Source: Methanomassiliicoccales archaeon (lineage in GTDB: Archaea; Thermoplasmatota; Thermoplasmata; Methanomassiliicoccales; JAAEEP01). From it: a DNA stretch of 45,875 nucleotides. The DNA lies in NCBI GenBank assembly GCA_013415695.1, contig JAAEEP010000015.1:1-45875 (forward strand). Reading direction: 5' to 3'. The stretch's first letter is position 1. Each line of letters begins with the position of its first letter. The position numbers and the translations under genes were made by a program. The notes below the pieces were generated by a model. It saw nothing but the letters and a program-made list of their open reading frames with translations, made no database searches and was not told the origin of the DNA. This document shows, in pieces, positions 6,875 through 15,358 of the stretch.

Positions 6875-9800
6875 TCATTTGTTCTCCTTCCGGGCTTTTT
6901 TCCACTCCTTGTGCTTGATCTTCTCTTCTGTTCTCACCCTCTGGAGTCTTCCTGGAGCCCACCAGTTGTATCCTTCAAGGAGGACCATTATTGCTGGGAC
7001 GAGGTAGATGCGCACGATGGTGGCGTCCAGGAGGATGGCAAAGGCAAGGGCGAAGCCGAATTGCTGCAGCAGGGCTGTCGAGGAAAGCATCATGGTGGCG
7101 AATGCGCCGGCCATTATGATCCCGCAGATGGTGATGACCTTTCCGGTCCTTTCCACAGCTTCCACTATGGCCTCCTTGTCGTTCTTTCCCTTGGAGACCT
7201 CCTCCCTGATTCGCGTGGTGAGAAGGATGTCATAGTCCATTCCCAAGCCCATGCATATCACGAACAGCATCATAGGCATCATCCATAGGATGGGGGTGCC
7301 TACGATATGGATGAAGACCAGCATGGTGATTGCTATGGTCCAAGAGATGCTCAGAAGAATGGTGATGATCAGCCTAAACGGGATCAGGACGGATCCCAAG
7401 ACCACAAGGAGGACCAGGTATATGCCGACGATGACGGCGATCTGCATTTGGCTGAAATCTTCCTGAACCATCTCAGATATGTCGAACATTACGGCGGTGC
7501 TACCCGTGGTCAATACCTGCTGGACAGAGGGATAGCTTATCGTCGCGTTCGATCCCACGGATCTTATCTCGGTCACCAGGTCAATGGATTCCTTGGCGAA
7601 GGGTTCGGTCTCCAAGATCACTTGGATGAGCACGGCTGTCCGGTTCTTTCCAACCATGTGCTTCATGAGGCTGAGATACTCCGTTGCAACCAAGGGCGAA
7701 TATTCTGAAAGATTCCGGTAGTTGATGAGTTCGCCCAATGGTCGAGTGGGTGACATCACCTCCTTGACATGGGGAAGGGAATCCAGATCATGAGAAATGT
7801 CCTCCACTATGTCAAGGCTCTCCATATCGAACTTATCGCCGTCCAGGACGACTATGGTGAAGTTGACGGTCATGAAGGTCGGGTCGATTCTTCCCTGACC
7901 AAAGCCGTCGCCTAGGACTTCGAGACCTTGTTTGCTCTCGGTGTCTGGCATTCCAGCTATGAAGTCGTAACTCGTCTCCAGTGTTAGAACGAGGTAGGTG
8001 GTTGGAACCGATATTAAGAGTGCTGCCAACACGATTACCTTGGCGTGCTTGACGGCAAATCTTGCGCTTTTTCCAAAATACCCAATCTTCTCCTTGATGT
8101 CCTTCCTGATCGATTTCCCCCTTCTTCCGGTTTCGAGTTTGGATGGCCAGAACAGCCTGTCCCCCAATAGACATATGATTGATGGGAGGAGTGTCAAAGC
8201 AACAAGAAGGGCGATGAGTATCCCTATCGCGAGCGAGAGCCCCATGGATTGAAGCAACGCAAAGCGTCCGAGAGCGAGAACTCCGAAACCGATCATGACA
8301 GTCATTCCGGAGGTGGTGACGGCCTCACCCGCCCACTCCACCGAGATCCGCACGCTCTCCTCCTTGCTCAGGCCATTGGTCCTCTCCTCTCTGTACCGTG
8401 AAAGGATGAAGATGCAGTAATCACAGCCAGCACCAAGCATGGCGGTTATCATGATCGCCAGCACCGAGTAGTGGATGGATGTCAGGTAACTGCCTATGAA
8501 GTAGATTACGGCCATTGCCACCCCGATGGCGATACCTATACTGAGCGGAGGGATGGAGCTCGCTACGATTGACCTGAAGAACATTCCTATCAATACCAGG
8601 ATTAGAACGATCACGACTGGGTCTATCTTCTCAAGATCCTTGTCAAAAGCCTCGTTGATGTCGAGGTTAATGGCATCTCCACCCGTGACATATGGTATCA
8701 GGCCTTGGTACTCGGATGAGATCGAATGGACGATATCTCTCACAACTCCGACAGAGTCAGCCGCCACGGAGGAGGATTCGTACGTCAGGACCATCATTGT
8801 GGTGTCGTTCGCAGGAACATTGACCATGTTGCTGACGAGCGCCCCAGGAACGTAAATCGGAAAGAGTTCTACGGTCGAATTCCTGACCACCCGTTCGGCC
8901 AACCCATAAAGCTGGGCGAAGCTCGGTGAGTCACCAAGCATTTCAACTTCCCAAACCACCCACTTCTGGGATTCTGCTTCCAGGCTTACCATTCCCACTA
9001 CCATTTCAGTTTGGGCCAGTGTATCGTTCCAGTGGGAGAATCCAAGACCAGTGAAGATGGCAAGGATCATCTCTCCCTCGTCTCCACCCAGCATCTCCGC
9101 GTAATCGATAACGGCGATGTTGACCATAGCCTCGAATTCTTCCTGATCGGGTGCTCGATCTGTCCCGTTCCACTGCTGGTAGAACAATTCGAAATACTCC
9201 AAGGCGTATGATTCGTTGATTTCTCCATCGATCAGGGACCTGCAGAACTGGTTGAGGATGTGATACTGGTCCCAGGACCAAAGATCGAAGCTGTAATAGA
9301 TAAGTATGAAGAACTCCTGGAACTCCGCTGGAATGGCTTCAAGGAATGCTGGCAAGGCATCCTGGACGGCCAGTTTCGCTCTTAGGACGGGTTCATCAGC
9401 CAAGGTCGAATTCAAGGACGTTTGGTTCCAGGATGAGATGTAAAGTGAGAACCAGCTCCAGGCCATAACCTGCATGGTAGAGTTCATACCCTGCATTATG
9501 GGGTGTGACTGCAGAACTCCAACAGCTTGGGAATAGGCCGCAATATCGACCTGGAGTGTTGTCCAGTTGGGATATACCGCTCTTATAGACTGCCACACCT
9601 GGACATGGATGTCAGGCATCCCCCAGATGATGAAGGCGGACCCGTTCGACTGCCAGTAAATCTGCTGAAAGGTAAGGGGAAGGCCGAAAAGCAGTTCCGC
9701 TGTCAAGTTGACAAGGACCTTCCCCTCTGAAATTCCCCGGGACATCCCTGTCATCACACCAGAACTGTAGTCTGTAAGGCGCGAATATAGGGACTCTGAG

Positions 9801-10132
9801 GTCAATTTCCCTCCGATCCTTCCGTCATGGCTGGCGTTGAAAAGCTCCTTTTCAATTCGATATATGACATCCTTACTCTGGTTGTCAAGTATGTTTTCCG
9901 ATGTGAGGGCGATGATGGTCGATTCACCGCTCATCACATCCCCGAACTCGTCTACAATGAACTCCATGGCCTTCTCAGATTCCAGCTGATTAGGGGCCAT
10001 CTCCGTCTCCTCGTACACTAGAACATCGCCAACCATTGGGGCGAAAGGAAGGGCGATGATTAGCAGGATCATCCAGAGGATGATGATTGCCTTATGTCGC
10101 CGTACGATGATGTCCGCCAGCTTAGAGAATAT
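6875..10132 (-). CDS. RND/MMPL superfamily exporter, apparent ATA start
   Basis: About 1085 aa. The layout is duplicated: TM1, a very large extracellular domain (about 400 aa in the first half), a block of five TMs with AMLGAGCDYCIFILSRYREE, a cytoplasmic linker, a second TM plus a smaller extracellular domain, and a second block with MGLGMDYDILLTTRIREE. The paired Asp residues in these helices are the usual proton-relay sites. Such hydrophobe/MmpL-type transporters move lipids or hydrophobic compounds. From the first ATG (10072), TM1 would lack its N-terminal half; the in-frame extension FSKLADIIVRRHKAIIILW looks native and has no ATG/GTG/TTG. The only plausible position is ATA at 10130–10132, ten bases after AGGGGG. 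The substrate is unknown. Confidence 0.87.
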   Translation of the reverse strand: MFSKLADIIVRRHKAIIILWMILLIIALPFAPMVGDVLVYEETEMAPNQLESEKAMEFIVDEFGDVMSGESTIIALTSENILDNQSKDVIYRIEKELFNASHDGRIGGKLTSESLYSRLTDYSSGVMTGMSRGISEGKVLVNLTAELLFGLPLTFQQIYWQSNGSAFIIWGMPDIHVQVWQSIRAVYPNWTTLQVDIAAYSQAVGVLQSHPIMQGMNSTMQVMAWSWFSLYISSWNQTSLNSTLADEPVLRAKLAVQDALPAFLEAIPAEFQEFFILIYYSFDLWSWDQYHILNQFCRSLIDGEINESYALEYFELFYQQWNGTDRAPDQEEFEAMVNIAVIDYAEMLGGDEGEMILAIFTGLGFSHWNDTLAQTEMVVGMVSLEAESQKWVVWEVEMLGDSPSFAQLYGLAERVVRNSTVELFPIYVPGALVSNMVNVPANDTTMMVLTYESSSVAADSVGVVRDIVHSISSEYQGLIPYVTGGDAINLDINEAFDKDLEKIDPVVIVLILVLIGMFFRSIVASSIPPLSIGIAIGVAMAVIYFIGSYLTSIHYSVLAIMITAMLGAGCDYCIFILSRYREERTNGLSKEESVRISVEWAGEAVTTSGMTVMIGFGVLALGRFALLQSMGLSLAIGILIALLVALTLLPSIICLLGDRLFWPSKLETGRRGKSIRKDIKEKIGYFGKSARFAVKHAKVIVLAALLISVPTTYLVLTLETSYDFIAGMPDTESKQGLEVLGDGFGQGRIDPTFMTVNFTIVVLDGDKFDMESLDIVEDISHDLDSLPHVKEVMSPTRPLGELINYRNLSEYSPLVATEYLSLMKHMVGKNRTAVLIQVILETEPFAKESIDLVTEIRSVGSNATISYPSVQQVLTTGSTAVMFDISEMVQEDFSQMQIAVIVGIYLVLLVVLGSVLIPFRLIITILLSISWTIAITMLVFIHIVGTPILWMMPMMLFVICMGLGMDYDILLTTRIREEVSKGKNDKEAIVEAVERTGKVITICGIIMAGAFATMMLSSTALLQQFGFALAFAILLDATIVRIYLVPAIMVLLEGYNWWAPGRLQRVRTEEKIKHKEWKKARKENK

Positions 10133-10205
10133 GAATCGACTGCCCCCTAGACAACTGAGTGAGTTAACTCGGAATTCAATATATTAAAATGGCGTCAAGA
10201 GTGGC

Positions 10206-13085
10206 TCATTCCACAAAAATTGCTGGCCTTCGAGGCTGCGCCACCTTTGCCTTACCCTCAGGGTCGTGGATGCCCTCCTCATCAGCCTGTCGGACGACAA
10301 CCTCGCATCCAAGCTGGGATTCTATGAAGTCCCTGGAAGATGAGAGATAGACCAATTCGTCAAACTCCACTCCAAGTGATCTCAGATCCTCGTCTGAGCG
10401 CTTGGCGATATCTTCGGCCATCTTTCGGGCGAAATTCGAAGCGTCCTTTCCCTTGGAACGGATGTCGGGATCGGCCATGGCCATCTTGGTCAGCTTTGGT
10501 ATGCTGACTTCATCCTCGATCGCCATCCTCACTGCCATGGAGAATACCTTGCTCTTCCACTCGGGAGAGGTGTAAAGGAATATTCTGCTGGGAGTGATGC
10601 CCGTGACCCTCAGTATCTCCTTCACATCCGACATGACATCCTTCAGGAATTCCTCAGCTTCCTCCACATCTGTGAAGATGTCATTCTCGTTGATCTCAGG
10701 CAGGGACTCCGTGGAGACCAGTCTCTCGTTGTCCATCAATGACCAGAGTTCCTCCGCGGTATGGGGTGTGATCGGTGTCATGAGGCGGACCCATATATCC
10801 AAGACCTTCTTGGCCACATTCCCATTCCTTCCGCCCCTGCGGGTGTACCAGCGGAGGTCGTTCATCATCTCGAAGTAGACCTCGTTCGCCATCATTCTGA
10901 GGTCATATTCCTTCATCCCTTCCGCCACGAATGCCATCCTGCTGTTTGTCTTGGATAGAAGCCACCTGTCTATGATGGTCTCTGTCCCATCTGGAAGGGA
11001 GAGCAGTTCCTCAATCATGCGTCGGATCCGTTCCATTCTGGAGCGGTAATTCTCGATGGCATCCTCGTCAAACTCCACATCAGCGAATGGTGCTGCGATG
11101 TGGGCATAGTATAGCCTCAGGGGATCAACTCCGAACCTCTCTGCTGCGTCAGGAATGGGCTCCGCCCCACCCTTCGATTTCGATATCTTCCCCAGCTTCC
11201 CGGTTATGTACCAGTTGACGAAAATGCCTTGGGGCCAGTGCTTCTCGGGAAGTATCGCCACATGATTCATGAGGAATGCGGGGAAATGCACGGTCATGTG
11301 CTCCTTACCTCCAAGATTGATGTCCAGTGGGTACCAGTACTCAACCTCAGCCCTCATCCTCTCCAGCAGATCCACCTGGATCCCGGTCTGGTTGGCCACC
11401 TGGTCGACATCACCCTTGCCAAGTAGAACGAAATCGAAGAAATCCTCACTCATCTGTTCCTCTTTCACCTCACCTGAATTTGCGTAGCGGGAAATGAGAT
11501 AGTATATGGGGTAGAGGGTCGAATCGGAAATCGCTTCGATTATCCACTTGTCGTCGAATGGGAAGGTGGTACCAAGCCAGTTGCCCTGTCTCACGCAGGC
11601 TCTCTCCCTGAACCAGTCCAGAACACCTTGCACATTGGAGTAATAATCATTGGGCATGATGTGCATCCTACTGGCCTGCTCCTTGCTGTTCCTGGTCAGG
11701 TCTGGATTGGCGTAATCGATGAACCATTGATCGGGAACCTTCTTGATCACCACGGGTTTTCCGCAGCGACATATGACCTCCTCGGAGAGGTCATAGAACA
11801 TCTCCGCTTCATCCCGCTCTATCATCATTTCCCTGATGCGCTCCTTCGCTTCCTCAACCCGGAGGCCGGTGAACTCTCCGCAGTTCTCGTTCATGTGACC
11901 AGTGTGGTATCCCGCCTTGTAGACTATTTTCTTGGCCTCCTCAAGACGGGGATCTCCGCTCCTCTCTATGCCCATCTGCTCGATTATCTCGGCCGCGGGG
12001 AAGGGTCCGAAACCTTTCGAGTCGATAATGGCAATGGGCTCTATAGAACGGACCTCGTCCTGATCAAGGCCGAACTCCCTCAGCAGGGCATCATCAGCCT
12101 GCACCTCCCTAAGTGATATCCAGTCATCAGGGGCATCAGAGGGAACACTCGTGACCAGTCCACTTCCGACATTGGGATCGCAGAACCTCGCCGGGAGAAC
12201 CAGAATCTCGCGGTGTATGACCGGTGCAACGCACTTCAGGCCAACCAGCTCCCTTCCGGGTATGGCGTCGATGAGCTCCAGGTCATCTTTCTGGTACTTC
12301 ATCTTGTCGAAGGCGGGCCGACTGATCACCCAGGTCTCGTCGTTCCTCCTTACTTTGACATAGTCTACGTCAGGGTTGACCCAGAAGTTAGTCTGACCGT
12401 ACACGGTCTCGGGTCTAAGGGTGGCGGCTATGAGCGTGAGCTCACCGCTCTTGAACTTGAGCAGGGTGTACTCGTTGATCTCCGCACGGCCCCCTTTTTG
12501 AAGGTCCGTCTCGGAAGCGTCTATCGCCACAGGGCCGCATTCCAAGCAGGCGGGAGCGAAGTACGGCTTCTGGATGAGCAGATCATTCTGATTCAGCTTG
12601 TAGAACTGCCACTGAATGAACTTCTTGTAATCGGGATACAGAGTGCACGTGAACCTACGCCAGTCGGCCAGGAAACCGAATCGTTTCCAGTACTGGTTAA
12701 CGTAGACATCATTGAAGAAATCCACAACTCCCATAGGTGTCTCCAGATCCGGTATCTTCTCTTCTGGGCAACCGTTGGAGAGCAGGTAGTTCAGGGTGGC
12801 GGGGTCTTTACTCATCACACGGTTCGCGAGGCTTATAGCCCCGTTCCCGGTGGCGTGTGTTCCCACTGGAAACAATACATTGTACCCGGTCATTCGCTTA
12901 TATCGGCTGATAGCGTCGACGTAGGTATATCCCCGCATATGCCCCACGTGCAAGTAGCCGGTCACACCGGGATAGGCGAAGATGATCATGAATTTGGGCC
13001 TGGAGCTCACTTCGGGTTCATTTATCCGTTTGGAGTACCATTGCTCCTGCCACTTTGCCTCAATCTCGGATGACCGGCTAGCCAT
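10206..13085 (-). CDS. leuS: Leucyl-tRNA synthetase (archaeal type)
   Basis: A 959-aa class I synthetase, the size of archaeal/eukaryotic LeuRS. Visible: HVGHMRGYTYVDAISRYKRM (HIGH motif) near residue 45; VLFPVGTHATG; the inserted CP1 editing domain with TLRPETVYGQTNFWVNP and SVPSDAPDDW; a C-x-C pair in EEVICRCGKP; a Leu-site block KEHMTVHFPAFLMNH; KISKSKGG (the KMSKS loop); and an archaeal C-terminal extension. It charges tRNA-Leu, one copy of which is at 20838. The ATG at 13085 is chosen because AGGTG lies upstream and the ASRSSEIEAKWQ helix is the normal N-terminus. The 5' side is divergent from the RHH/FtsZ genes. Confidence 0.97.
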   Translation of the reverse strand: MASRSSEIEAKWQEQWYSKRINEPEVSSRPKFMIIFAYPGVTGYLHVGHMRGYTYVDAISRYKRMTGYNVLFPVGTHATGNGAISLANRVMSKDPATLNYLLSNGCPEEKIPDLETPMGVVDFFNDVYVNQYWKRFGFLADWRRFTCTLYPDYKKFIQWQFYKLNQNDLLIQKPYFAPACLECGPVAIDASETDLQKGGRAEINEYTLLKFKSGELTLIAATLRPETVYGQTNFWVNPDVDYVKVRRNDETWVISRPAFDKMKYQKDDLELIDAIPGRELVGLKCVAPVIHREILVLPARFCDPNVGSGLVTSVPSDAPDDWISLREVQADDALLREFGLDQDEVRSIEPIAIIDSKGFGPFPAAEIIEQMGIERSGDPRLEEAKKIVYKAGYHTGHMNENCGEFTGLRVEEAKERIREMMIERDEAEMFYDLSEEVICRCGKPVVIKKVPDQWFIDYANPDLTRNSKEQASRMHIMPNDYYSNVQGVLDWFRERACVRQGNWLGTTFPFDDKWIIEAISDSTLYPIYYLISRYANSGEVKEEQMSEDFFDFVLLGKGDVDQVANQTGIQVDLLERMRAEVEYWYPLDINLGGKEHMTVHFPAFLMNHVAILPEKHWPQGIFVNWYITGKLGKISKSKGGAEPIPDAAERFGVDPLRLYYAHIAAPFADVEFDEDAIENYRSRMERIRRMIEELLSLPDGTETIIDRWLLSKTNSRMAFVAEGMKEYDLRMMANEVYFEMMNDLRWYTRRGGRNGNVAKKVLDIWVRLMTPITPHTAEELWSLMDNERLVSTESLPEINENDIFTDVEEAEEFLKDVMSDVKEILRVTGITPSRIFLYTSPEWKSKVFSMAVRMAIEDEVSIPKLTKMAMADPDIRSKGKDASNFARKMAEDIAKRSDEDLRSLGVEFDELVYLSSSRDFIESQLGCEVVVRQADEEGIHDPEGKAKVAQPRRPAIFVE

Positions 13086-13193
13086 TTTGTGCACCTGCGC
13101 AGGGTATATAGGATGTTTGTAAATACCTTTTGCGTCAATACACTTGCCCATAATAAGGGCCAGATGTCTATGAAAAAAGTGTCGCACGGTCTG

Positions 13194-13283
13194 TATGACA
13201 CGGTGATTTTATCTTGACTATATTATGACAAAATATGACATTTTGATAATGCTTATATATCTTGTATGACATTACATATGACG
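13194..13283. promoter_or_regulatory. Five TATGAC(A/G) repeats around the RHH gene TATA box
   Basis: TATGACA occurs at 13194, 13224, 13234 and 13265, and TATGACG at 13277. The distances are 30, 10, 31 and 12 bases, close to whole DNA helical turns. Two copies precede and two follow the TATA box GCTTATATATC (13251–13261). This arrangement suits a ribbon-helix-helix protein, whose dimers bind short tandem sites cooperatively. The first downstream gene encodes such a protein, so autoregulation is a reasonable inference. Confidence 0.6.
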
Positions 13284-13308
13284 GTCCTAGTGACCTAGGT
13301 GGGAACGC

Positions 13309-13671
13309 ATGGATGGCGAGAGGATTTCACTGCGCCTAGAAAGGGAAGACCTCGAGCTCATCGACCGTTTCATAGAGGAATCTGAGGAGATATCCAATCG
13401 GTCGCAGCTTGCTAGAATTGCCATCCGCTCATACATAGAAGGGGTAAGCTCCCAACCCTCGCAGGGAGCCGATAACAGGATCAGCATTATTGTTCCCAGA
13501 CCAGCAATGGGGACGATAAAGCGGTATGTAAGGGATGGGGTATACAAATCGATGGTCGAAGCCATCGAGAGCTGTGTGCGTGAACACTTCATAACCAAGG
13601 AATACATGGAAACGCTGAAGAAAAGGGCTCTCGAGGAGGAGCTCAACACGATCAGCGTGATATCCGATTGA
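13309..13671 (+). CDS. Ribbon-helix-helix transcriptional regulator (CdrS-like)
   Basis: A 120-aa protein. Residues 4–45 form an RHH fold: strand ERISLRLERED, then two helices ending SNRSQLARIAIRSYIE. A second segment begins with another strand-like stretch (NRISIIVPRPAM), followed by helices (KSMVEAIESCVREHF). AGGTGG precedes the ATG by six bases. It lies directly upstream of the FtsZ-like gene in the same direction, as the short RHH regulator CdrS does with ftsZ2 in haloarchaea, where it controls cell division genes. The CdrS link is an inference from fold and position. The TATGAC repeats upstream are candidate operators. Confidence 0.82.
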   Translation: MDGERISLRLEREDLELIDRFIEESEEISNRSQLARIAIRSYIEGVSSQPSQGADNRISIIVPRPAMGTIKRYVRDGVYKSMVEAIESCVREHFITKEYMETLKKRALEEELNTISVISD

Positions 13672-13803
13672 TTCCGGCGGACAAATAGTCAGCCAACGAG
13701 CAATGTCCGTGCAACTTGGGGCCAAGAAGGGATGGGATGCGCGGTTCTGTTTGGCGAACAGCTTGAGCTAATATGCTCACAATGACCTCATGGAGGAAAG
13801 GGG

Positions 13804-14625
13804 ATGATGGAGAAATCGGTATTGGAAGAACAAATAGTCACCATGCTCACCAAGGGCCTTGTCAAGCCCAAGATCGCCGTGGTGGGCTGCGGAGGAGCAG
13901 GCAACAACATCGTTCACAGTGTATACTGGAATTCTAGGAACGAAGTGGAGACGATAGCCGTCAACACCGACGAGACCAAACTAGGAAAGATAGAGGCTCA
14001 CAAGAAGGTCCTTATTGGCAAAGACATAACCAAAGGACGTGGTGCCGGTGGATTCCCTGAGGTAGGCGAGTACTGCGCCGAGTGCGCGAGAGAGATCTTC
14101 GAGGACATGCTGAGCGAGAGCGATATCGTGTTCGTGATCGCTGGCATGGGCGGAGGAACCGGTACTGGTGCTGCCCCCGTTATCGCTAAGATAGCCCGGG
14201 AAAAAGGTGCTGTGACCTTCGCAATAGCCATTAACCCCTTCTCACATGAGGTCGACAGAACCAAGAGGGCGAAGGAAGGAATAGGTAAACTGAAGGAGGC
14301 GGCAGAGACCACCATCGTTCTGGAGAACGACAGGCTCCTCGATATTGCGGGCAACCTTGCCTTGAGAGAGACCTTCTCTATAATGGAGAGGAGCATCATG
14401 AAGATCATTGAATCGGTGGACAGCAAGATCAGCGAGTCATTCTTCCTGCAAATCGAGACCGACGTAAAGGAGATGCTGGACGAGATGAATGAAGCGGAAC
14501 TGGAGGACCTCAGTGACCTCACATCGAGGCGCCCTGAACCTCCCGTGCCCATGCCCCACGCCGAACTGGGGATGGGCGGTCCGGATTTCAGCCCAGGATT
14601 CGGTCCGGGCCTAGGTCCGCTTTGA
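13804..14625 (+). CDS. FtsZ-family GTPase, truncated: GTP-binding domain only
   Basis: A 273-aa protein, against roughly 360–390 aa for canonical FtsZ. The N-terminal half is clearly FtsZ: KIAVVGCGGAGNNIV (about residue 23), VNTDETKL, LIGKDITKGRGAGG, GMGGGTGTGAAPVIA (about 115), and helix H7 beginning DRLLDIAGNLALRETFSI. After H7 the catalytic T7 loop (NxDFAD) is not present; SFFLQIETDVKEM occupies that place. The C-terminal domain is missing and is replaced by an acidic stretch and a Pro/Gly/Phe-rich tail. No frameshift is visible: the frame ends cleanly, and a strong terminator follows 30 bases later. GGAGG lies seven bases before the ATG. It should bind GTP but may be unable to activate hydrolysis in a neighbouring subunit. 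Confidence 0.9.
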   Translation: MMEKSVLEEQIVTMLTKGLVKPKIAVVGCGGAGNNIVHSVYWNSRNEVETIAVNTDETKLGKIEAHKKVLIGKDITKGRGAGGFPEVGEYCAECAREIFEDMLSESDIVFVIAGMGGGTGTGAAPVIAKIAREKGAVTFAIAINPFSHEVDRTKRAKEGIGKLKEAAETTIVLENDRLLDIAGNLALRETFSIMERSIMKIIESVDSKISESFFLQIETDVKEMLDEMNEAELEDLSDLTSRRPEPPVPMPHAELGMGGPDFSPGFGPGLGPL

Positions 14626-14654
14626 TCAAGTTCAAGCCAAACAGACCATACGAC

Positions 14655-14690
14655 GGTGGGAGGTCACTCCTCCCACCTAAACTGTTTTTT
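14655..14690 (+). terminator. Hairpin terminator after the FtsZ-like gene
   Basis: A perfect 9-bp stem, GGTGGGAGG (14655–14663) with CCTCCCACC (14669–14677), has a 5-base loop and is followed by a T-run at 14685–14690. It separates the RHH–FtsZ unit from the convergent por–ior operon. Confidence 0.8.
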
Positions 14691-14752
14691 CCATCAAATA
14701 TGATCGAGGCTGAATTATTGAATGAATTGAAGCAGTCTTATGAACTTACCTT

Positions 14753-15358
14753 CTAGAACTGGTCCATGATCTCCATCGCTGCCTGGTAACCACCCTGGAA
14801 TGCCCTCTCGTTCATGTCCCTGAACTTCTTGGGCACACGATATAAGAGAGACTCCTTAAGTTCCTCCACGTACAGAGGGAATCCCTTTACGGCCGCCACC
14901 GCCCCAATAAGGACGGAATTGGTAGCAATGGCGCCTCCGAATTCGATGGCAATTTCCGTGGCGTTCACAGGAATGACCTTGCTGCTAGCAGACCTCATCT
15001 TCTCGATTATGTACTCCAGGTCAGGATATTCATCCGCTCCCATGGACACCGTGATCGGTATTATGGGGTGTGTGTTAGCCACGATGTAGGTATCCTTGTT
15101 GGCATACTCCAGCGAGCGGTAGGCCTCGATGGGCTCGAATGCCAGAAGGAGATCGGCTCCTCCCTTGGGGATCAATGGTGAAATGACATTATCCCCCATT
15201 CGAATCGTTGAGGTGACGCTGCCCCCTCTCTGGGCCATTCCGTGGACCTCGCTCATGGTTACATCCATGCCCTTGCGCATCGCGGTCTCCCCAATCACCA
15301 TGGATGCCAGGAGCACGCCCTGACCGCCCACGCCAACCATTTGGATGTTGTATTTCAC
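14753..15358 (-). CDS. iorB: Indolepyruvate:ferredoxin oxidoreductase, beta subunit
   Basis: A 201-aa protein of the 2-oxoacid oxidoreductase gamma-domain family: MVGVGGQGVLLASMVIGETA, SEVHGMAQRGGSVTSTIR and DLLLAFEPIEAYRSLEY. IorB pairs with IorA to oxidise aryl pyruvates, from aromatic amino acids, to aryl-acetyl-CoA with ferredoxin as acceptor. The GTG start overlaps the iorA stop codon by four bases, so the pair is translationally coupled. It is the last gene of the six-gene por–ior operon. Confidence 0.94.
   Translation of the reverse strand: MKYNIQMVGVGGQGVLLASMVIGETAMRKGMDVTMSEVHGMAQRGGSVTSTIRMGDNVISPLIPKGGADLLLAFEPIEAYRSLEYANKDTYIVANTHPIIPITVSMGADEYPDLEYIIEKMRSASSKVIPVNATEIAIEFGGAIATNSVLIGAVAAVKGFPLYVEELKESLLYRVPKKFRDMNERAFQGGYQAAMEIMDQF

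Noticed and set aside
12213-13073. 286-codon open frame on the plus strand
   Set aside because: It lies entirely opposite LeuRS, whose motifs are unmistakable. The translated sequence has no domain pattern and looks like antisense of the synthetase.
13998-14552. 184-codon minus-strand frame over the FtsZ-like gene
   Set aside because: Ser-rich antisense of a real gene with no ribosome site or motif.
13804-14750. Frameshift as the reason for the short FtsZ
   Set aside because: No tubulin C-terminal motif is found in the other frames after helix H7, and a terminator follows directly, so the short form is taken as real.
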